From NCBI GenBank assembly GCA_944325315.1, contig CALVAA010000006.1, positions 47,780-111,779 of the forward strand: DNA of 64,000 nt, given 5' to 3'. Below, one piece after another: positions 59,118-64,000 of this stretch. Source of the DNA: Candidatus Gastranaerophilales bacterium. Its GTDB lineage: Bacteria > Cyanobacteriota > Vampirovibrionia > Gastranaerophilales > Gastranaerophilaceae. Both the position numbers and the translations under genes were made by a program. A model generated the notes under the pieces. That model saw only the letters and a list, made by a program, of their open reading frames with translations, did not search any database and was not told the DNA's origin. Position 1 is the stretch's first letter. Every line of letters starts with the position of its first letter.

Positions 59118-62100
59118 CAGACAAATTTAAAAAAGGCTTTTCATTAGTTGAAGCACTGATATTAATTGTAGGATTAGCAATTGCAGTTGCAGCAACAACA
59201 CCTATTATCACAAGAAAAATCGCAAACATCCAAGATGCAGGCGCAACTCTTGGCGGCGGAACTCACGGAAGATATGAAGTATTTTATAAAGAAATCGCAA
59301 CATTCCCTGATGATGATAGCGACTGGGAAAAAACCGGTGGCGGTGATGATGGTGAAATAATAGTTTATGAAAGAAAAGACGATAATACTTTTAAAACTGT
59401 TGTCGGAAAAGAACCTCTAAACGATACCGATAAACACAGAAAAGCAACACTTTATGAAGAAATACCCGCAACACCAATAGAAAACAGCGACGGCTCTATT
59501 ACAAGTGCTACAATCAAAAAAAATAATAAAAAAATTACAATTACAAAAGGAACAAAATATATTTTTGAGCCTGCAAGTATTGAATACTATAAAGGTAAGC
59601 TCACAGGCGGCAGCGACCCTGATTTTGAAAGAAAAGGCAACACAACGTTAAGCTCACAAAATAAAAGAGTAATTGAAGGAAATCTTACCGTAAAATTAAA
59701 TAAAAAAATCGATAATCATACGCTTTGGCTTTTTGATTTTAATAAGTCAGATCCAAAACCCGAAGTTACGGTAATTCCGACAGAATGTTTGTATAGTGGC
59801 AAAAAAACAGTATACTGTAAAAAAATCGAAAATAAAGACCCGGATGGAAATCCGATAGCAGAATTTACTCCACCTAAAAACGCTTCAAATATAGTAGTAC
59901 ATGCTGTTGGCGGCGGCGGCGCAGGCGGAGGGCCTGTTAAAAATGATAATAGCTATATCTTAAAAGGAAAAAGCGCAAGCGATCCTGATGTTATTGCCAT
60001 GAAAAAAATTCTTGCCCAAAGAGTAAGAAAGCTTGGCATTTCAGGCACTGACGACCAGCTTGTAAAAGTAATAAATAATTCTAACGCATCCCATTCATCA
60101 AGAGATCCCCTTAACGGAGCATGGGTCGGTTTGAATACCGCAAACGGAACAATCACTGTAAGGTTTGATATAAGACAGGGTAAAATATTCCCTCATGAGC
60201 TTTTGGACTATACAAAAATTCTTGGTGCTGCAACCCAGACATCATTAATTTATGATATGCCGGAATGGTTTACTTGGAATAACCTTGCTAATTCTAAATT
60301 CTGCGCAGGCGGGGTAGCAATCGGCACAGCTGGCGGTCCGGGCGGCGATTTTATCTGGAAAACAAACGGGGATGGTGCAGGACCCGGCGAAGTTAAAGGT
60401 GACGATATGACTACGGCTTCAAGAAAAGACCTCCTCGGGACGCTAAAAGTAAAATACAAAGTTGAAAAATACAATGAGACTTCTTGTCCGCAATATGTTA
60501 ATTGTCATTATCCGTCATATTATGGCTTAACCTATTGTCCATACGGAACAACAGCCTACGGCAGTCAATGTTGCCAGGTTCAGTACGTTAAAAAGAAGAC
60601 ATCCGTTGTATGCAAAGCTCCAAAATTGAGTAGTTATTACGATATAGATTCAGATGAAACATTCACAAAAACAGGTAGCTGCAGCAGCCCAGTAAGTGCA
60701 CTTGATTGTACCAATGTAGATGTCGAATTTCACAGAAACAGTAAACGTGTTACACGAACATACAAAGGACAGGCAGCAGGCGCTGGAGGCGGCAAAGCCA
60801 TAGCTGCCAGCAGAATTACAGGAATTACAGAAGTGTTTGGGCGTTGTACGGCCGGTTCATCAGATAAAGGCGCAAATTGTACAATAACCAAATCAACACT
60901 ACCTTCAACAGCACCGTGCAGTAACGGATATGGAGGAAACGGACGTACCTGTTATGTCATGGCAGGTAAACAAACCGGTATATCAACAGGAGGTATGGGT
61001 GGAGCACCTTGTATACAAACACAAACAACTGTTGAACGTGATGAAACAATGGAAACGCTTGTAGAAGGTGCAAACACAGTATATCAAGCAGCCGGCGAAG
61101 GAGTAACAGGAATAGTCGGAACAGCTATTGCATTTACGGCAGCACAAACCGAAAAATTGGCTACTGAAGCTATTTCGCAGCTTGGCTACGGTGCAGACAT
61201 AACTGTCGGAAACAAACTTACAAATGGTGCATATATTTATTCGGGTGATGGTATAAAAATATATAATGCTCTAGGTTTATTTGCAGACATTACAGTTTCC
61301 ACATCTAACTCGTTAATAAGTCAGGTAATGACACTTGATACCGCTTGGCTCAATAAATCAGTACCCGGTCATACTTATCAATGCGAAGGCAGCCCTGGAG
61401 CAAGCGGAATAAAAATAGATGGCGTTGACCCCTACTGCACAAATAACAGCTATCTTGGTATAGGTTCAAACCCGGGTCAAATCTATAACTATATATACCA
61501 TTGGACAATTCCCTTTACTATGAACTATTTAACCTATGGTGAAGGCGGAAATGCCGGCGAATATAAATCAACAAAAGTATCAAAAATCGATGGCACATTA
61601 AAAATTAACCTTGGCAAAGGCGGAGCTTGGACAAATTCAAGCTGGGCACAAGGTAAAAACGGTCCTGACGGAACTGCAACAACGGTCGATTTAGAGTCTC
61701 AGTCCGGCTCAACTAAACGAATTCTGACAGCAAAAGGCGGCAAAGGCGGAAAAGGCAGCTTACAAACCAACAGATACGACTTGTGTCATGCTAAAGTAAG
61801 CAGCACTGATCAAACATGTAAAAACCCTGCTTTTTCAAATGGAACATCAGCATCCGGAGGAATCTCGAACAGTACGGTATGCTGCAGCGGAAGCGAGCCC
61901 ACAAGAACAAGTCAGGAAATCCTGACAACAGCAATTAAATATTCTGCTTTTGAAACAATTAAATCTCTTGTTGGCGGCAGCAATATAATCGGTATCGGCT
62001 TAGGCAGAGGCGGCGAAGGTGCAGGCACCAGAAGCGGAGAACAAGAATTGTACGGTTACAGGACAATAACAAATACAAGTTCATCCGTGAATTGGCCAAA

Positions 62101-62227
62101 AATAAGCGTATTGAATGAGAATTCAAAAGGAACTGCGCCAAAAAATAATCAATATAAAAATTCACTGCTTGAACCTGCCGCACTAAACTTTAAAGGCGGC
62201 GACGGGGCGGTAATTATTACATGGTAA
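59111..62227 (+). CDS. Giant prepilin-glycine-rich fusion protein (1038 aa)
   Basis: MVTDKFKKG precedes FSLVEALILIVGLAIAVAAT, a normal prepilin leader and alpha1 helix. A beta-rich region to about residue 245 leads to FTPPKNASNIVVHAVGGGGA, the start of a glycine-rich domain. A Cys-rich segment follows (about 455-540, CPQYVNCHYPSYYGLTYCPY). A long middle contains further Gly-Gly blocks (GGMGGAP, YGEGGNAGEY, INLGKGGAW, KGGKGGKG) and the end is GGDGAVIITW. It is far larger than ordinary pilins (150-250 aa), so a pilus-tip adhesin is the best guess. Confidence 0.87.
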   Translation: MVTDKFKKGFSLVEALILIVGLAIAVAATTPIITRKIANIQDAGATLGGGTHGRYEVFYKEIATFPDDDSDWEKTGGGDDGEIIVYERKDDNTFKTVVGKEPLNDTDKHRKATLYEEIPATPIENSDGSITSATIKKNNKKITITKGTKYIFEPASIEYYKGKLTGGSDPDFERKGNTTLSSQNKRVIEGNLTVKLNKKIDNHTLWLFDFNKSDPKPEVTVIPTECLYSGKKTVYCKKIENKDPDGNPIAEFTPPKNASNIVVHAVGGGGAGGGPVKNDNSYILKGKSASDPDVIAMKKILAQRVRKLGISGTDDQLVKVINNSNASHSSRDPLNGAWVGLNTANGTITVRFDIRQGKIFPHELLDYTKILGAATQTSLIYDMPEWFTWNNLANSKFCAGGVAIGTAGGPGGDFIWKTNGDGAGPGEVKGDDMTTASRKDLLGTLKVKYKVEKYNETSCPQYVNCHYPSYYGLTYCPYGTTAYGSQCCQVQYVKKKTSVVCKAPKLSSYYDIDSDETFTKTGSCSSPVSALDCTNVDVEFHRNSKRVTRTYKGQAAGAGGGKAIAASRITGITEVFGRCTAGSSDKGANCTITKSTLPSTAPCSNGYGGNGRTCYVMAGKQTGISTGGMGGAPCIQTQTTVERDETMETLVEGANTVYQAAGEGVTGIVGTAIAFTAAQTEKLATEAISQLGYGADITVGNKLTNGAYIYSGDGIKIYNALGLFADITVSTSNSLISQVMTLDTAWLNKSVPGHTYQCEGSPGASGIKIDGVDPYCTNNSYLGIGSNPGQIYNYIYHWTIPFTMNYLTYGEGGNAGEYKSTKVSKIDGTLKINLGKGGAWTNSSWAQGKNGPDGTATTVDLESQSGSTKRILTAKGGKGGKGSLQTNRYDLCHAKVSSTDQTCKNPAFSNGTSASGGISNSTVCCSGSEPTRTSQEILTTAIKYSAFETIKSLVGGSNIIGIGLGRGGEGAGTRSGEQELYGYRTITNTSSSVNWPKISVLNENSKGTAPKNNQYKNSLLEPAALNFKGGDGAVIITW

Positions 62228-62240
62228 AAAAGGATAAAAA

Positions 62241-62795
62241 ATGAATAAAAAAGCTTTTACAATTGCTGAAACTTTAATAGTGATTTGTGTAATCGGAGTA
62301 ATTGCAATGATAATGATAAGCTCAATGCAAGGTGCACTCCCTGACAGAAACAAAACAATGTTCAAAAAAGCATATTCCGTAGTTGAAAGAACAGTTGGCG
62401 AACTTGTTAATGATGAAACATTGTACCCCTATGATGAAAACAGAATTGGTTTTAATAACACTGATAACGTTACAATTCCGGGTACAAATACCGTTGCGGG
62501 CGGAGCAAGAAAATTTTGCGAGCTTTTTATAAGTAAACTAAACACAATCGGCACTCCGCAATACTCAGGTCAAAATTGCGTGATTGACACTTCAGACGGT
62601 GTTACTTTAATGATTCCTGCTAATGCAACTTTTCCTAAAGTTATAACTGTCGATGTTAATGGTGCAAAAGAACCTAACAGCCTGACAGGAGAAAATAGAG
62701 ACAGATATCAAATTAATGTTTTAGCCGATGGCAGAGTGAATGTTACCGGTACTTTAGAAAGCGAGTATCTAAAATCCAATAATTTACAAAAATAA
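62241..62795 (+). CDS. Prepilin-like protein (184 aa)
   Basis: MNKKA precedes FTIAETLIVICVIGVIAMIM: Glu at +5, Ala at -1. The head has two Cys (KFCELF, QNCVID) and ends with a beta region containing ITVDVNGAKEPNSL and INVLADGRVNV, the D-x-N-G-x-K-x-P-N block common to pseudopilin-type proteins of this group. AAAGGAT precedes the ATG, and an ATGGTAA also marks the end of the gene before it. It closes the pilin operon; no glycine-rich domain is present. Confidence 0.88.
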   Translation: MNKKAFTIAETLIVICVIGVIAMIMISSMQGALPDRNKTMFKKAYSVVERTVGELVNDETLYPYDENRIGFNNTDNVTIPGTNTVAGGARKFCELFISKLNTIGTPQYSGQNCVIDTSDGVTLMIPANATFPKVITVDVNGAKEPNSLTGENRDRYQINVLADGRVNVTGTLESEYLKSNNLQK

Positions 62796-62798
62796 ATT

Positions 62799-63794
62799 TT
62801 ATTTTAGGCTATACCTTAATAAAATCTTTTTTAATGTATTAAATCTTGATAAATTTCTGCTATTGTTGTCTTCTCTGTAATCTATTCTTGAGACAAATTC
62901 TCTAAAGGTATCTTCAGAAAGGCTAATATTAAATTTTTTTGCCGCTATAGTACATTTATCAAATAAAGTTAATGCTAAATTTACAAATTCAACTTTTTGT
63001 TTTTCATTCATTGAGTCAAAAAATGCTTCAAAATTGAGATAGTCAACTAAAGGACAGAATAAGTCATATCTCGTGTTTAAATGCGAGTCAATTTTATATT
63101 TATATGCATCAATAATGTTGATACTTTGGTTGTCATAGTCAATTAAATAGTTATTAGGGTTGAAAGAATCAGCTTTATAGCCCATATTATCAAGAATTTT
63201 CAATTTTTCTGCATAGTCATCAAAGCTTTTTTGACTAAATTGAGATATTTGCCTTACATCAGAAAGAAAACCAGTTGCATCATCAGCAGTAATAGGAATA
63301 TTTTTCGAGCAACGGTATGACCAATTTTGTAAAGAATGCGCCTTGCCACTTAACCGTCTCAAAATATGAACCGAATCACCGATTCTTGCAATTTCTTGGC
63401 CCATATTAGTTTTTGGAAACTCATTTTGGACTTTATAAATTTTGTAATTGTTTAATTTATCAATATTTTGTTTTCCAAATGTATCAAATTTTATAACCCA
63501 GTCTTTTAAGTCCGGAGCGGAAAATTTATAAACAATAGAATTTGCGCCGCTTCCGATTATGTTTTCTTTTGTACAGCTGTCAATAATATCAATTGCAGAT
63601 TTTGCTCCGGTTTGTCTGAGCATGGATATAAATTTATAAAAGTCACTCCAATCAAAAGAAGCATTATAAAAACCCAAAGCAGTATAAAACGAGTCTTGAA
63701 TTACTTGTGAGTCAAGCGTTTCAGGCTTATTTGCAGACTTTAAACCACTGGAGTAGATGCTGTTTTTAAAGCTGATGTTTTGCACAGTTAACAT
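62799..63794 (-). CDS. Protein-kinase-like fold protein, function unknown
   Basis: 331 aa. ISFKNSIY at the start is an opening often seen in this lineage. Residues 79-91 (IIGSGANSIVYKF) look like a kinase glycine-rich loop, and WVIKFD (Lys102) like the ATP-binding lysine strand. ADSFNPNNYLID (about 213-224) keeps the D-x4-N spacing of a catalytic loop and NIID follows at the DFG place. Although the family could not be named, a kinase or pseudokinase fold is likely. It is convergent with the last prepilin gene, 3 bases away. Confidence 0.65.
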   Translation of the reverse strand: MLTVQNISFKNSIYSSGLKSANKPETLDSQVIQDSFYTALGFYNASFDWSDFYKFISMLRQTGAKSAIDIIDSCTKENIIGSGANSIVYKFSAPDLKDWVIKFDTFGKQNIDKLNNYKIYKVQNEFPKTNMGQEIARIGDSVHILRRLSGKAHSLQNWSYRCSKNIPITADDATGFLSDVRQISQFSQKSFDDYAEKLKILDNMGYKADSFNPNNYLIDYDNQSINIIDAYKYKIDSHLNTRYDLFCPLVDYLNFEAFFDSMNEKQKVEFVNLALTLFDKCTIAAKKFNISLSEDTFREFVSRIDYREDNNSRNLSRFNTLKKILLRYSLK

Positions 63795-63810
63795 ATTTGT
63801 ATGTAAAACA

Positions 63811-63883
63811 CGTGAATATTTTTTTTTGATTAAACATGCGTATATATAAATTATATTTATATATAATTCAATCTGTATTCACG
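63811..63883. repeat. Inverted repeat around AT-rich sequence
   Basis: CGTGAATA (63811-63818) and TATTCACG (63876-63883) flank an AT-rich, nearly palindromic stretch. It lies upstream of the kinase-like gene and may be a regulatory dyad. The evidence is limited to the symmetry. Confidence 0.3.
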
Positions 63884-63960
63884 CATAGGACACCAAAAAT
63901 CACTCGAAAGTTCCAAAAATTTCAAAGTATTATCGTGAGCGGAAATCTTTACAAACAAAC

Positions 63961-63997
63961 AAAAAAAGGACAAAGCAAAAGCCCTATCCTTTTTTTT
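63961..63997. terminator. Probable bidirectional terminator at the window end
   Basis: AAAAAAAGGA and TCCTTTTTTTT can form a stem around a 16-17 base loop with a small internal pairing (GCAAAAGC). It probably ends a gene beyond base 64000 on the reverse strand. Confidence 0.5.
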
Positions 63998-64000
63998 AAA

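Noticed and set aside
63810..63890. Inverted repeat read as a mobile element end
   Set aside because: No transposase, target duplication or second end is visible in the window.
1..64000. tRNA, rRNA and CRISPR arrays
   Set aside because: I looked in the intergenic gaps for T-loop GTTCRANYC signatures, rRNA-like GC-rich stretches and regularly spaced repeats, and found none.

Overview
The window comes from a low-GC, diderm bacterium and is chromosomal housekeeping sequence interrupted by two accessory blocks. Lipid A and LPS-transport genes (lpxB, lpxI, lptA, lptC), a TolC-type outer-membrane protein, a meso-DAP-type MurE and a PilZ protein show a Gram-negative envelope. Prepilins with FTLAE-type leaders, many TPR proteins and proteins starting with ISFKN-like stretches resemble the non-photosynthetic cyanobacterial relatives of the gut (Vampirovibrionia/Melainabacteria, order Gastranaerophilales). 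That placement is inferred from recall, not from a database search. No tRNA, rRNA or CRISPR array was seen.

Layout. 1-3.2 kb: nadB start, gpmI, lgt and a TPR lipoprotein. 3.3-4.1 kb: a degenerate GT11 fucosyltransferase-like gene. 4.1-8.5 kb: infB-rbfA-truB-GerMN operon. 8.5-15.7 kb: TPR proteins, MgtC-like protein, orphan OppB/OppC permeases, PilZ protein, 5-formyl-THF cyclo-ligase, HIT protein. 15.8-23.2 kb: two lineage-type proteins, a 59-aa ferredoxin, TolC, valS and two small acidic proteins. 23.2-25.5 kb: a polyprenol-phosphate sugar transferase with a polytopic GT-C-like protein. 25.7-31.2 kb: partial dcw cluster (rsmH, ftsL-like, class B PBP, murE) led by a BlaI-type repressor. 31.2-35.9 kb: lipoprotein, MscS channel, TPR protein, an isolated prepilin with a consensus promoter, and a phosphodiester-glycosidase-domain protein. 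35.9-41.4 kb: a seven-gene lptC-lptA-lpxI-lpxB-pgsA-trmL-nnrD operon.

Accessory block 1 (about 41.5-54.1 kb) is a glycosyltransferase island. It contains an HPr-kinase-like/PqqD fusion protein, a separate PqqD protein with an acidic tail, three GT2 enzymes (two share an identical 119-residue N-terminus), GT8, DUF4422 and GT32 enzymes, a radical SAM protein and an NTP_transf_5 nucleotidyltransferase. Gene wreckage lies at both ends: an FkbM methyltransferase remnant on the left, a frameshifted tyrosine recombinase and a broken glycosyltransferase-like gene on the right. The kinase-like, PqqD and radical SAM combination recalls peptide-modification cassettes, but no precursor peptide is obvious, so its product is unknown.

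Accessory block 2 (56.4-62.8 kb) is a set of five prepilin-like genes. Three consecutive ones fuse a prepilin leader to a glycine-rich domain ending in Trp, and two of the junctions overlap through the heptamer ATGGTAA. They grow from 203 to 1038 residues and look like minor pilins or pilus-borne adhesins. Between the blocks (54.2-56.4 kb) lies a small operon in which an OadG-like subunit is encoded beside an ArsB/NhaD-type transporter and a 42-residue membrane protein. Two intergenic regions hold candidate small RNAs, each with a promoter and an intrinsic terminator but no coding gene.
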